NCBI GenBank assembly: GCA_034231615.1
Contig: CM067298.1
Location: 23,405,934-23,469,933 of the forward strand
DNA length: 64,000 nt
Source of the DNA: Meghimatium bilineatum
Taxonomy: Eukaryota > Mollusca > Gastropoda > Stylommatophora > Philomycidae
Direction of reading: 5' to 3'
The translations under genes and the position numbers were made by a program. Shown here in pieces: positions 51,540-62,802 of this stretch (its first letter is position 1; each line of letters begins with the position of its first letter). A model generated the notes under the pieces. The model did not search any database. It had not been told where the DNA came from and worked only from the letters and a program-made list of their open reading frames with translations.

Positions 51540-52755
51540 TTACACTAGCAATAAACTAAATGAAAATACCAGAGAGCTACTCTTTGCCGACGATCAGGCT
51601 ATAATAGCAAATGAAGAAACTGAACTTCAACGTCATCTAACATCCATGGACATCGAGTACAAGAACAACAACATGAACATATGCATAGATAAAACAGAAA
51701 CCATGGCAATATGAAGGGATGCACACAATCTAAATATATTAGTGGAAAATCAAGTCATTAAACAAACCAACACCTTCAAATACTTAGGCGTAACATTCTC
51801 TTCAGATGGAAAGATGGACACCGAAATAGACATTCGTTGTAGCAAAGCGAATCAAATACTGGGTCAATTATCCCCTTTAATGCAACACAAACTGTTACCA
51901 ATGTCAAAAAAACCCCATCTTATCCAAAGTATCTTAATTCCAGGTAAATGCAAATAAAGTAAATAGGTTACTATATCAATATAAAATAATAAAATATAGA
52001 AAATAGCAATAAATAAAAGGAACAAATACAATAGTCAACGTGTCGGTCCAATTGGGACCTTTAAAGACAACAAAAACAGTTAAGAACAAAAAACCATAAC
52101 GAATATAAACAACATTCAAACAATATAAACAAAGGTCCCAATTGGACCGACACGTTGACTATTGTATTTGTTCCTTTTATTTATTGTTATTTTCTATATT
52201 TTATTATTTTATATTGATATAGTAACATATTTACTTTATTTGCATTCACCTCTATTTGTATGGTTACTGCGGCACTTCCTTTTTGTCGGTCATCCTCCGA
52301 TATTTGGGTTATTTATATTTATCTTCATTCCAACCCTGTGCTACCAATGTCAAACACGGTCCTTAACAACAAAACATAAGAGACAACTGGTTACACCAGA
52401 GATGAGATGTCTGAGAAAAGCCACAGGAGTGACCAGAAGACACAGAATTAGAAACGATGTCATAAGAGAAAGAGTGGGTGTCATATCAATTCTACAATAC
52501 ATACAAAACCAACAGATTTGGTTTGGTCATCTGGAAAGAATGCCGTACGATTCATTAGTTTATAAAGCATATATTAAGAGAGGAGAAGCAGAAAGAATAG
52601 CCAAGGGTAGACCTAGAGTACGCTGGATCAAAAACATTAAAGAGACATTACACGAACATCAAATAACATTACATGAAGCCAGAAAAGCGAGAACAAGAAC
52701 ATTGTATCTCCCTCGACACCCGTAAAGGGTAAAAGAAGAAGGAAAGAAGAAGAAG
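51540..52755 (+). mobile_element. RTE-like LINE, RT to 3' end, split by Penelope repeat
   Basis: RT segment ELLFADDQAIIANEETELQR, DIEYKNNNMNICIDKTETMA and TNTFKYLGVTFSSDGKMD, up to HLIQSILIP (51942). It resumes at 52321 with FIPTLCYQCQT, TPEMRCLRKATGVTRRHRIR, QNQQIWFGHLERM, GRPRVRWIKNIKE. It ends at the RTE-style CTCGACACCCGTAAAGGGT then AAAAGAAGAAGG. The interruption is flanked by ATCTTMATTCCA on both sides. Confidence 0.8.
51943..52320. mobile_element. Penelope-type inverted repeat without coding part
   Basis: 378 bp: left arm 51948-52065 (TCAACGTGTCGGTCCAATTG) and right arm 52131-52250 (CAATTGGACCGACACGTTGA) face each other across about 65 bp. The outer right end (GTCGGTCATCCTCCGATATT then TGGGTTATTTAT) is shared with 59.7, 61.7 and 9.6 kb. 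Flanked by a 12-bp near-exact duplication, it interrupts an RTE-like LINE. Confidence 0.8.
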
Positions 52756-53036
52756 AATAAACTAAATACTGAAACCTAAAATCACTCTTGAAGCAACCTA
52801 AATAAATCACAAAGAGAGCCAAATCCCATGGGTATCCAATTGGACAGGAGGCAACTGTGTTAGTGACATCATAGAGAAATTACGTTGAAAAAATTTACGA
52901 TACGATGATTTTTTTTGCATCGCATTTATTGTTTTTCATGCCATGAATATCTTCGCTTGTGAAGGAGGAACACCATTATCATCATCAGAGAAAATACGCA
53001 TACATAGGAAATGTCAGATACATATTAGATTACAAC

Positions 53037-53270
53037 CTTGTCCGTGTGTTGCTGAGCCCCGAAAGGGTATCAAAGAATCGCAACACTACCTTCCATGCAT
53101 GTCATAGGAAGCGAATACGCAGGTTTTATGGTGGATTTGAATGAAAGTGACCCAGAAGCTGTGCTGTAATTGGATGTTTCAGACCAAACGACGCATATAT
53201 CGCAGCTAAGCTGTAAACCATGAGCCAATGCATTTCTGTCTCCGGATGATAGTGTGCCGAAGTTTTAAAA
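53037..53270 (+). repeat. Family A SINE-like element
   Basis: Starts CCTTGTCCGTGTGTTGCTGA. The (GAA)n tail has been lost. The middle GACCCAGAAGCTGTGCTG and TCGCAGCTAAGCTGTAAACC are recognisable. Confidence 0.8.
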
Positions 53271-53620
53271 CGATGTAATGACCTTCCCAAGTAGGTCACT
53301 TGATAAAAAATCTCTTGCATACAATTTCACATAGTACAAAGTCAGTCTGGCTTTCCGCTAATTTTTGGAGGTAGAAAATCAACACCAAAAGTTACTCTTG
53401 AAATCGATGCAAACAAAAGCCGCAAGACATTATAAGAGAAAAAGCAACTATAGAAGATGTAGATAGATACAATAAATAGCTTCCTACAAAACGATTATAG
53501 TAGAGAAATAGTTAACAAACAGACCCAAAAAAAAACGGAAACATAAATCACAGTTGGCCTACAGCTAGTAAAAGAACGTAACAAGAAACATCATCTACCA
53601 GAAGCTAGAAAGGAATCTTT
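53270..53620. other. No recognised feature
   Basis: AT-rich, A-rich spacer between two family A copies. Confidence 0.5.
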
Positions 53621-53621
53621 T

Positions 53622-53878
53622 TTCTGAATCAAACTTATGCAGATTAGCAAAATGTTGTGCGGATAATGGAATGCATTGTGCCATTGGTTATAGCTTTGTT
53701 GTGATATCTTCGAATTTCAGCCTGACATATTTGATTTCAGAATGACTTCTGGGTCACTTAGACCCTATATGAAATGAGACAGTCAACTCCTCCCAAAAAT
53801 CACATTTTTACGACATGCATCGAAGATCAACAGTGTTGCTTTTCTTTGCTCCCATTTCCGAGTTCTAGCAACACACAG
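53622..53878 (-). repeat. Family A SINE-like element
   Basis: Near full length with a worn tail. Head TTCTAGCAACACACAGG. A possible short duplication AGGAAT(C/G)T lies on either side. Confidence 0.8.
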
Positions 53879-54034
53879 GTGGAGAGGAATGTGAAAGAGT
53901 ATCATATGTCCTGAAGATATTGTTTCCTAGAAACAAGGTGCCAGAAAGCAAACACGGTGACTTTCACCATTAATTCTTCACCCAAATGTCAACATGGAAA
54001 TTTAAAAAACAGATATCTACAATTTTTATACCAA

Positions 54035-54412
54035 CACTCTGCTACTAATGTCATATATGGTCTTTAATAGCATCACAGCTGAGGGAAATCGTTACGTGGT
54101 CAATGAAGTGTCTGAGTAAAGCTGCAATGGTTGCTAAACTAGATAAAATAAGAAATGAAGAAATTAGGAAAAGAGTTGGTATAATATCATGTATTGAGCC
54201 TATTGAAAGACAGCAATTAAAATGGTTCGGTCACCTTATGAGAATGAACCCAAACCAAATACCAATAATAGCATATAACAAAAGAATATCCGGGCGTAAA
54301 GTCAAAGGTAGACTAAGAAAACGGTGGATAGAAAATATCAAGATAGCCTTGAACAAACAAGGAATGAATGCAACTCACAGTAAAGTGGAAGAAATAAATG
54401 GAACTGGAATAC
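54035..54412 (+). mobile_element. RTE-like LINE, C-terminal fragment
   Basis: An open 105-codon frame: KIRNEEIRKRVGIISCIEPI, ERQQLKWFGHLMRMN, GRKVKGRLRKRWIENIKIAL. The upstream part (54035-54100) is frame-broken. The 3' end joins the next LINE directly at about 54412. Confidence 0.75.
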
Positions 54413-54750
54413 AAACATGATGCAATACATCTCCTCCAAAGATATCAACAGACCACAATATTTCGCTTTAGAACAGGCCACTGCAGACTGTTGGGTCACT
54501 TTTACCGATTGAGGATCTCATACACAGATGAATGTCCATGTGGATCCGGAACCCAGACTCCAGAAAACATACTTCAGGACTGCCCAACATACAAAGAGCA
54601 GAGACAGTAGACCTGGCCAGAGGATACAGACTTGAGGCAAAAGCTATGGGGTAGCCATTCTGACCTGGAGAAGACAGTGGACTTCGCCCTGACGACATGC
54701 CTGACAATATAACATGACCACAGATGCTTAACGTAGAAGAAGAAGAAGAA
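54412..54750 (+). mobile_element. I-like LINE, zinc-knuckle tail
   Basis: QQTTIFRFRTGHCRLLGHFY, YTDECPCGSGTQTPENIL, QDCPTYKEQRQ then one stop, then TWPEDTDLRQKLWGSHSDLE. The 3' end is AGAAGAAGAAGAAGAAG at 54735. Close relative of 14141-14696. Confidence 0.78.
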
Positions 54751-54839
54751 GAAAATGCAACCACGGCGACACATCTAGCCTTGGAACGACAGATGGGGCA
54801 GCTTTCAATCTACTATCAATGCAAGATATTGCTCTCTCA

Positions 54840-54965
54840 TAGTCCTCGCCGATAAAGCAGCAATAAAGTTGTCTACACATTGTCCGTAGTTCAGTAGCAG
54901 CTATGGTGCAGAGGTGAAAGCAATATTAGAAACAATTTCATACACCCCACCAAATACAAATATAA
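54840..54965 (+). mobile_element. LINE RNase H scrap
   Basis: SSYGAEVKAILETISYTPPN matches the RNase H Glu motif (SSYxAEVxAIxxA). Nothing else of the element is readable. It is followed by an AT-rich TTAATTA-type stretch to 55078. Confidence 0.4.
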
Positions 54966-55434
54966 AATAGTACATCAAAAAACTATATTAATTATAATAT
55001 TAATTATACTATAATTATTTAATTATTTAATCATAGGCCCTATAATTAATTATTTATTATATTAATTATATTAACAGTCCCCCTGTCTGTTACACAAGCT
55101 CTTGAACACTGTAATCTGACAGCTAACAAACATGTGCAACATAATTCAAACTACAAATATACTTACAATCTATTGTATCAATAATACTCTGCATTGGATT
55201 CCAAGATATACAGGTATAATAGGATGTGACTTGGCAGACAGTACGAATGTAATAACAAAACGTTGTATACCTGCATTATCACGGACGTAACGTTTGAAAC
55301 GTTTGCGTCTTGATGGCTAAAGTCAGTAATAAGAAAGCCGTGTGTTTGGATGAATGAAACGGTAGTAAGCATGTCACTCGTCATACAAGTATATCACCAC
55401 AGAGTAATATACTTGTATGTAAATATTATTATAT

Positions 55435-55570
55435 TTTTACACAGCAGTGGTACTTCCAATGCTGTTATACGCTAGTGAAACATGGACTGTGTCTTATGTG
55501 AAAAACTCAATCACTTTCACACAACTTGTCTCAGAAAAGTTATGAACATCATATGAAAATAACATGAAAA
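55435..55570 (+). mobile_element. LINE fragment, post-RT motif
   Basis: TAVVLPMLLYASETWTVSYV matches VLPxLLYGxETWTVY. The DNA from GAAACATGGACTGTGT to CTTGTCTCAGAAAAG is shared with 46860-46930 (opposite strand). Confidence 0.6.
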
Positions 55571-55645
55571 ACATAATATTTTCATCTGCTTCTTCTTGTG
55601 ATTTAGATGCTTTATTATGAGATTGCCTGGCTCTGTAGCACGTGA

Positions 55646-56185
55646 TTACATGCCATCAAGCACAGAACACCTACTCCTGTGGCCACACACTTCAACGGCG
55701 ATATTAATCATGGTGCTCTTGATATTCAGGTCACGGCCATCAGATCCTGCACCACTGATGATAGATCTAGGTACTCTCTAGAAAATTGTCATATTTTTTA
55801 CTTGGGTACCTTCAAGCCTTTTGGACTCAATTCCGACCACTCTTTTGTCTAGTAATGGGTTGGTGTGGCCTTTGTCTTTATTCATTTTGTTCCGTCATTT
55901 ACATCATCTTTTTGTTCGTTTCGTTTCCACATATATTTGCGTTTTTATGTACTTCCTGTAATTCCGGCATCTCATTTCCATATTTCCGTTGGATAATTTT
56001 GTGTGTTGTGATAATTTCTATTCGTCGTCTTTTGATGTTTTGTGCGTATCTTGATAAAGACTTTTTGGTTAAAACGTTGATTATGTTTTGTGTATTGTAA
56101 TTTGTATGTTTTCTTGTGTTCGCATCATTACCAACTAGTTTTAGGGATAGTCCGTCGTTTCTGAGTGAAACTATTATAAAAACCT
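55646..56185 (+). mobile_element. Penelope-like element, 3' copy
   Basis: Aligns closely with 43600-44140, from CATCAAGCACAGAACACC through GGCCACACACTTCAACGGCG to the 3' terminal hairpin (TTGATAAAGACTTTTTGGTT). It keeps only the end of the endonuclease and the 3' region. Broken and 5'-truncated. Confidence 0.85.
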
Positions 56186-56199
56186 GTGTTTACGTAAGT

Positions 56200-57135
56200 A
56201 CAATTGTTGTTACGTTTCATGCAGTTACCTTATATTGATTATCCCACTACACATAGGAAGTAAGATCTAATCGTTCGCAATTCCTAGGGTTCTCAAACAA
56301 ACAAACTACGGCATCTCTGTGGACTTTTACGTTAGTTTTCTCGGCTGTTCATAGAATTTTCATCATTTTTCTTAAAAACCACATCTAAGTTACCTCCAGC
56401 TTATCTTGGACACTTTTGCTTACTGTCAGTGCTTCGCTTCCCTAAAGAAGGATTGGCTCAATATAACATCATAGAACTCGAACCTGCGCATGTATTGATA
56501 TTACTCCAGTTCATATAATGTTTCTCTTTTTTTGTGTGGAAATGTTGAAGGTGTTTAAAATAAAGTAATGTTATACCAAATTTAAAATTCGGTTTTGACA
56601 AAAGAGAGAAAGCATTTTGTTTTGTGTTGACACGGAAGAGGGGTGTGGGATGCATTGAACAGCCCGATTTGGATACTCTGGAGTTTAGACAGCTGTCCAA
56701 TTTATGTCCGTGCTTGTCCAAAGTATTCCCGTAAATTCTCTTTTTATCTTTGTATAAATATTTCAAAATTAACTGTTAATTATTGTCTTGGTTGTTATAG
56801 GTGGATCAAATATGTAAAAAGCATGCGGTGGAGTAAAAAGACAATCAAAAGAAGGGTACAAAAGCTGTAGTTGCAAATGTGATCCGGGGTGTGGCAACTG
56901 TACGTGCTGCAGCGGCTCATCCATGGGGTGGATGAAGCTAGAAAACTTTACAAAGTTCTTTAGTTGTTTTTGTTTAAGCCAATGTGTACTGCGCTAAGGC
57001 AAGCCCTTATTCTCTTTATAATTGACAAACATGATTCGATTTTGAGTGTTTATAGCTCAGACTTTTTTTTACGGAAAATGAGACTATTGTGATATTTCCC
57101 CCACATAAATCCAACACGCTGCAACCATTGAGCCA
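56200..57135. other. No recognised feature
   Basis: Non-coding, moderate AT content. The 102-codon minus frame at 56458-56766 is not recognised. Confidence 0.45.
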
Positions 57136-57140
57136 TTATA

Positions 57141-57338
57141 GTGTCATTTAAAATATTATTAATCTCAGCTGTAAACTATTGGATGACCTACAATCCAAAT
57201 ACAGCATTACACATGTATGCCTTTCAAAAATTATGCACCACTGCATGGGACCGAGGTTCATTCTCAGAAAATATAGAGTCCGAATTTAAGGCTTCGGGAA
57301 TGGTACCTTCTGATATAGATGTCTTCTCTAGGGAGTAA
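57141..57338 (+). pseudogene. pogo/Tigger-like transposase C-terminal fragment
   Basis: The frame contains AFQKLCTTAWDRGSFSENIE then SEFKASGMVPSDIDVFSRE. This is the spacing of the Tigger/jerky-type C-terminus (AFxxxxTxENxxxxFRxTGIxPxxxxxF). No catalytic DDE core is seen nearby. A domesticated gene exon is the alternative. Confidence 0.45.
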
Positions 57339-57339
57339 T

Positions 57340-57800
57340 TCTCGACTTCTGTAGTGGCAGATTTATCCCTCTCAAAGTGTCATGTAGGGGTGCTAAGCCC
57401 CAGGCAAAAGTCATGTGATTGCTTGACCAAGTACTAAATACAGGAAAAAAGAACAGTCGCGTTTTGTGCTTTCCTCGTAAGAAGTTCAGCCCCTGAAAAA
57501 AATATACTTCTAGTCCATAGTTCATCAGCGACCAAAAATTGGCTCGGCGCCTGAGTGCTACCAACTCTGATGGAAGGATGGAGTTGAAGAAGGAAAATGA
57601 CGGATCAGTCTCCACGAAAAAAAAATATTGTCCACCAAGTTATTACTCCTTATCTATGTGCCTAATAAAATAAATGGTATAGGCCTACTGTCAGAGTTTT
57701 TTAAATTTATTTTTGTAATCAATGTTTTTCATCTATCCATAATGTCAACATGCTTTGTACAAACTAGCCCCACCTATGGGAATATTTTGAATAATCTATT
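57340..57800. other. No recognised feature
   Basis: The 95-codon minus frame (57328-57615) has no recognisable motif. Confidence 0.45.
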
Positions 57801-57855
57801 ATCCGTGCGTTGCCAGGCACGAAAGCGAAACAAAGAATATTGACAGTTACCTGTT
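57801..57855 (+). repeat. Family A head scrap
   Basis: TATCCGTGCGTTGCCAGGCA then CGAAAGCGAAACAAAGAAT matches only the first 50 bp of family A. Confidence 0.5.
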
Positions 57856-57939
57856 TTACACGTGATGCAATTTATTGACAACTTATGGCATAGTTCTGTC
57901 CTGCGAGCTTCAACAGTGTCATTCTACTATAAGTTGTTA

Positions 57940-57985
57940 ATGTGTTCTTGGTGATGGCCTGTTGGTCGAAACTTCGATTTTCGCG
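57940..57985 (+). other. Hammerhead-like/Penelope-end hairpin motif
   Basis: GGTGATGGCCTGTTGGTCGA then AACTTCG has the layout TGATG-stem-loop-stem-CGAAAC. It resembles the terminal motif of the Penelope-like copies, with the stem sequence changed (GGCC/GGTC). Confidence 0.35.
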
Positions 57986-58397
57986 TATTAACATGTATGT
58001 AACCAAGGATTACAAAAACTATCACTCTGTTTCCTAGTTTTGCGTATAATATTGAGACTTTTTTATTGAAAATTTGAAGATCAAATTTTGAATCCAGGCC
58101 ACAATACGACGGAAATATTCTGTCACATGATTAGTATTGCTGTTCGGTTTCCGGTGCCACCTCCAAAATCTAGATAGTCTGCGGGTGTACATCAATTACT
58201 TGCTGTAGACGGTAACATTGTTGGTCACTGTATCATCATATATTCAATATTGCATTACTTGATTTGTGATTATAATGTCCGATGTTGGATTTATTTGCAA
58301 TATCAAAACTGCACTCTTTCGACTATTATTGAATAATTGTTAATTAAATAAGTAGTGTTTCAAAGGAGTATATTTATATATTATATTATATTTTCGC

Positions 58398-58665
58398 CCT
58401 TGTGTTGCAGTGGCCCGAAAGGGGAGCAAAGAATAGAAACACTGTTTACCTTCCATGCATGTCGTAAAAGGAGACTAAGGAGGTTATGGGATGGAGTTGG
58501 CTTTCCCATCCCATAATAGGGTCTGTGACCCAAAGCCATGCTGAAGTCAGATGTGTCAGGCCGAAATGCACAGATTTCGCAGCAATGCTGTAAACCATGA
58601 CACAACACATTCCGTTCTCCAGACTACATCCTGCTAATCTGCAGAACGAACGCAGAAGAAACTAG
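58398..58665 (+). repeat. Family A SINE-like element, near intact
   Basis: Starts CCTTGTGTTGCAGTGGCCCG and ends CGAACGCAGAAGAAACTAG, with about 18 bp missing before the tail. The flanks share TATTTTYGC (58389-58397, 58666-58674). A young copy. Confidence 0.88.
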
Positions 58666-58859
58666 TATTTTTGCTTCTCTACCGTTCATGTAAACTACAT
58701 ACATGGGGGGGGGGGGCGGTGTGTTTCAATGTCTAAGTACGTGAATGCTATGAAGTTGGTTCAATAATCAATGTATTTTTAGGAATACTATATTTTTGAA
58801 AATGATCAGGAAATACTAAATAAGGTAGAAGGGTTACTAAAAAATGACTATCGTTTAAT

Positions 58860-59720
58860 AATTTAAAAAAAATGTATAACTAACAAAAAAACATGGAACA
58901 CGGACAATTTTCTACGTTGCGGTCCAAACGGGACATTTTTTAAGAAACAAATACCAACCAAAAGCACAAAACAATAAACATATTGAGAACTAAGACTTGG
59001 AGCTGTTTCCCTTACCAGAAAAACATATCCAAAAAAAACATAGGTAATACTACGGATCAACTCTTCACAGTGCTTGCTATAAATAGCAGACTGTTTACAT
59101 TTTTAACTAGTTGATGTCACGGATTTCCGTGTAACACCAATGCAATTAATGGCTGATGTGACGTCACATCCCGATAATCACTTGAGTTAAAATCTAGACA
59201 CAGACGAACTTATGCATAATCTGTTTCTTTTCAAATGTACATAATTTTTACAATTTTCCACTGATTTGTACTGAGCGTTCAGTATTTCATCACGCTATAT
59301 ATGGAGTGAGGTGCGCGCACACATTAGAAATATTATTTCTAATCCTAACTGTAATCTAAGTACTTAACCTTAAGATTGCCAAATCACACAACAAATGTCA
59401 GGTAATACCATGAAACTAGAGCAAAGGTCACAGTGAAGAGTTGATCCGTAGTTGCGCCAAAACATATCCAAATGTTTATGGTTTTGTGCTATTGGTTGGT
59501 ATTTATTTATTGAAAAAGGTCCCGTTTGGACCGCAACGTAGAAAATTGTCCTTGCTCCATGTTTTATTGTTATTTATTTATTTTTTATTATTGGTATTAT
59601 TGTAATTTTTTTAATAACCTTTCTACCTTATTTAGTATTTCCTACTTATTTGTTTGATTACTGCTGCACTATCCATTTTGTCAGATGTCCTTCAATATTT
59701 TGGTTATTTATAGAAAATAA
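58860..59720. mobile_element. Penelope-type inverted repeat around a TATA/CRE module
   Basis: Left arm 58885-58980 and right arm 59484-59600 are reverse complements (ACATGGAACA…GACAATTTTCTACGTTGC / GCAACGTAGAAAATTGTC). Inner arms ACTACGGATCAACTCTTCAC (59049) and GTGAAGAGTTGATCCGTAGT (59435) also pair. The centre (59076-59427) has TATAAATAGC and TGTGACGTCACA and matches family H at 6752-7643. The right end continues to GTCAGATGTCCTTCAATATT, TTGGTTATTTAT. Confidence 0.65.
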
Positions 59721-60092
59721 TCACCAACAATTAGGTCCCTACACCTCAAATATAATTTCACGAATTAACTTTTTAAAAAAAAGATTGGCATAATAAATTT
59801 GTGACTCATGTTTACCTTTTATAGCTTTTAATCCTTTTATGGATTGCTAAATGTACACTACTCAAAGATACATGTCATTCTGATACCTATGTGGAGTGCA
59901 GCGATTAGAAATCTATTGTTAATCTAGTCCTGGTCAGGAATAATTCTGATTAAGAACTTGTCTCATTTTATCTTCATCATGCTTACTTACTTCAACAAGA
60001 AGTTACTTCTAAATTTGAAAAAACCTGCAAAAGTTATGGTATGATAAAACTTGCAAGAGTTATGGGATTGCATCCTACAGATCTTCAGGTGA

Positions 60093-60398
60093 CATAGGGC
60101 CTATTCTTTCCAGAACATAGTCTTCTTTATGAATCTTCTAAAAAATCCTCATGATTCTGGGCGAGTTGATCTGACACAGCAAAGGGCATGTTTAAAAAAT
60201 CTGAGATGTCTCTTCTCCATCATCATTTTTGGCAACTCTTACCCCTATTATCAGCAACCATACCTTCCATTACAAATTTTTACATGTTATGTCTCTTCAT
60301 ATCATCATCATGTGACATATTCTTTCCAGAATGTGGTCTTCCTTATGGATTCTCTGAACACTACAATTCTGGGCAAGTTGACTTACCACAGCTAAAGA
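60093..60398. repeat. Spaced duplication, two units of about 88 bp
   Basis: CTATTCTTTCCAGAACATAG … GATTCTGGGCGAGTTGATCT (60102-60180) is repeated as ATATTCTTTCCAGAATGTGG … AATTCTGGGCAAGTTGACTT (60317-60385). About 130 bp separate them. Confidence 0.65.
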
Positions 60399-60399
60399 A

Positions 60400-60890
60400 T
60401 GAGTGAAGTAATTCTCTTCATATGCCCCCCCAAAAAATCTCATTATTTATTACATATTATGTATTGTCATTTAATCACGTTTCTTTCATCAAATGACCCC
60501 AAAAAAATATCAAAATGTTAAAAATTATTTGAAAGTTTCTCTTTGAATACTGAAATGAATCAATATAACATTTTAACAATATTAAATATGCTTAACTTAT
60601 TTGCTGTTTTTTTTTCAATTATCAGTTGTTTTCTTCAGGTTGGTCAATAGGAGTCGTGTTTCAAATGTCATCCTATTATTATGGTGGAGTTGAAGGGTAA
60701 GAAAATTAGTCTTTTCTTATCTTCACAATGATTTATGCTGAGCCTCAATAAGGTCAAGCAATAAAAGTGTGCCACATTTCCTGCAGAGCAACATTAATCA
60801 TGACTTTTTAAATCTCTGTATGCCCATAGCACAATATACCTTACCTGATGATTAACAGATAGAACATTAAATTCATATATTTGTGGGTAT
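60400..60890. other. No recognised feature
   Basis: AT-rich non-coding DNA. Confidence 0.45.
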
Positions 60891-60934
60891 ATAGAAGAAT
60901 AGGGAGAACATCATAAAAAGAGACGAAAAAAGAG

Positions 60935-61160
60935 TTGCTAAAAACACTTAATATGAAGAAAGAACTACTAAAAGAAATAAAGATCAGGAAAATAAAATAT
61001 TTAGGACACATTAAAAGACATGATACCTTATTGAAGACCTTACTTGATGGTAAAGTCAAAGGGAAGCGTGCCATAGGTAGGCAGAGATACAAGTTGGAGA
61101 GTAACATCACACGATAGACAGGTTACAGTCTAGCAGAGTGCACCACCAAGATAAGAAACA
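60935..61160 (+). mobile_element. LINE C-terminal fragment
   Basis: MKKELLKEIKIRKIKYLGHI, KRHDTLLKTLLDGKVKGKRA, GRQRYKLESNIT, one stop, then TGYSLAECTTKI. Cleaner than its sister at 45605-45895. Confidence 0.75.
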
Positions 61161-61680
61161 GGGGATGTTTGAAGATTTCGCACTTGCTTTTCGTTCACAA
61201 TGAAGTGGTGGGAAGCCATGGAATTGTTGGACTTCTCAGCAAAAGCGATAACATCCAACTTAAAACCAGCAGTATACGATGTTCATTTATGTCCAGGCAT
61301 CCTTCTTATAAAACACGAATAAAATCACAATGACAATAAAAATGTATGAAATGGAAGCTAAACTACTTGTGCAGTATTCTTGACTAGCTAAGTCAGCCTT
61401 ATATTCTGTTAATTAGTCCAGCCCACTGAGGCCGCAGATTGACTACAGATTGGCCCTACCCATTTCAATCGGCTCAACCAATCCAAGTTTCCCTCACATT
61501 ATGTGATGCCATTCAGATAAGTGACTGAATGTAATCTTTCTTTATAGAAGATTTGAAATGAGGTTCCAAATCACGACACATCATAGGCATTTTGTAGTAA
61601 AATTCCGCCGTAATTGATTCCCTCCCCCAACCACTGTACATTTAGTGGAAGACAAGATCAATTTCACAATCCTCTGTTAT
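61160..61680. other. No recognised feature
   Basis: Mixed-composition non-coding DNA; no repeat match is seen in the window. Confidence 0.4.
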
Positions 61681-61699
61681 GTTTATTTTATTACCGTAT

Positions 61700-62095
61700 T
61701 CTCCCCACACGGTAAACATAAATAACCAAATGGTCAGAGGGTGTCCGACAAAGTGAATGGTGCCGCAGTAACCTAATGAACAAATAGTCAAGCAAAATGA
61801 ATTAAACAGGTTACTAAAACACTTACCTTGCCTATTAATAAAAATATATAAAAAAGTATAATATAAAAAAAAAACATACAATAAAACTAAACAGGACAAT
61901 TCTCCACGTATCGGCTCAAATTGAACCTTTTTCAAGAGACAAACAACAGAAAACACAATAAAAAAACAAAATAGATGACTAGATTTCATCAAGCCCCTTC
62001 TCCATAACGCGATTTACTAATTGCGTTATGGAGACAGGGCTTGATGAAATCTAGTCATCTATTTTGTTTTTTATTGTGTTGTTTTCTGTTATATT
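61700..62095. mobile_element. Penelope-type inverted repeat with long hairpin centre
   Basis: The left part (61715-61940) carries, on the minus strand, the family end (GTTACTGCGGCACCATTCAC, GTCGGACACCC) and the terminal hairpin (AAAGGTTCAATTTGAGCCGA). At the centre, arms 61943-62010 and 62023-62089 are almost exact reverse complements with a 12-nt loop. The right arm stops soon after the hairpin. Confidence 0.7.
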
Positions 62096-62099
62096 TTGG

Positions 62100-62740
62100 T
62101 ATGTTTATGACCTTTGAAAAAGTGACCTGCTCTCCACCAATGTGCAGTCATTTTTATAGCAATTGTACTAATTGTACTCTAATTCCCTTCTGGGTGGTTT
62201 CCACTAGCTATTGCCGAACATTTGAAGAATGTTAGCGTTGATGAAGTTGTTTTTTAATAGACAGTTACTACCAGATCAAACTAAAAGTTTTTTTTCTAAC
62301 GATTTTAATTTCTACAGACAAGACAAAATTCATACATGCACATAAAGGCCCCTTACATCTTCCCACTTGAGCTTCCCATTGATGCTTTATTTGTTTTTGT
62401 TGAAAAAAGGTTGAATGTTTCTTAATTACTTTGTTAATATTTCAGGGGTGCCACTAAAACAAAATGCGTTCTGGTGAGTTCATGTGGCAAGATTGTAGGC
62501 AGAAGTGATGGAGAGGGCACTAACCAGTATGTAAGTGCATTTTACTAATAATAAACTATTACATGATAGATATATTGAAATTATTGCATATTCTATGTAG
62601 AAGTCAAATATATCAGTATAATCAACCTGTTTGAGACTTAAAACTACAAAACTCTCCAAAAACAACTTACACAAACAGAAAAAGCCTTGAAGAATGTCAG
62701 GATGTCAGGTTCATAGATCATAGATATGTCTCTCTTAAAA
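62100..62740. other. No recognised feature
   Basis: AT-rich non-coding DNA; the ORFs are short and unremarkable. Confidence 0.45.
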
Positions 62741-62802
62741 GGGGGGTTTATCCCCTCCCCCAGGTCATTTTGTGTGTTTGTGTAAATTTGATAACCTTTT
62801 TC

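Noticed and set aside
54468-54774. 98- and 66-codon minus-strand ORFs
   Set aside because: They are antisense shadows of the I-like LINE tail at 54412-54750.
54960-55078. TTAATTA-rich palindromic stretch as an origin or terminator
   Set aside because: Low-complexity AT DNA explains it; nothing specific supports a function.
57328-57615. 95-codon minus-strand ORF as a host gene
   Set aside because: No recognisable motif, no splice context; likely chance.
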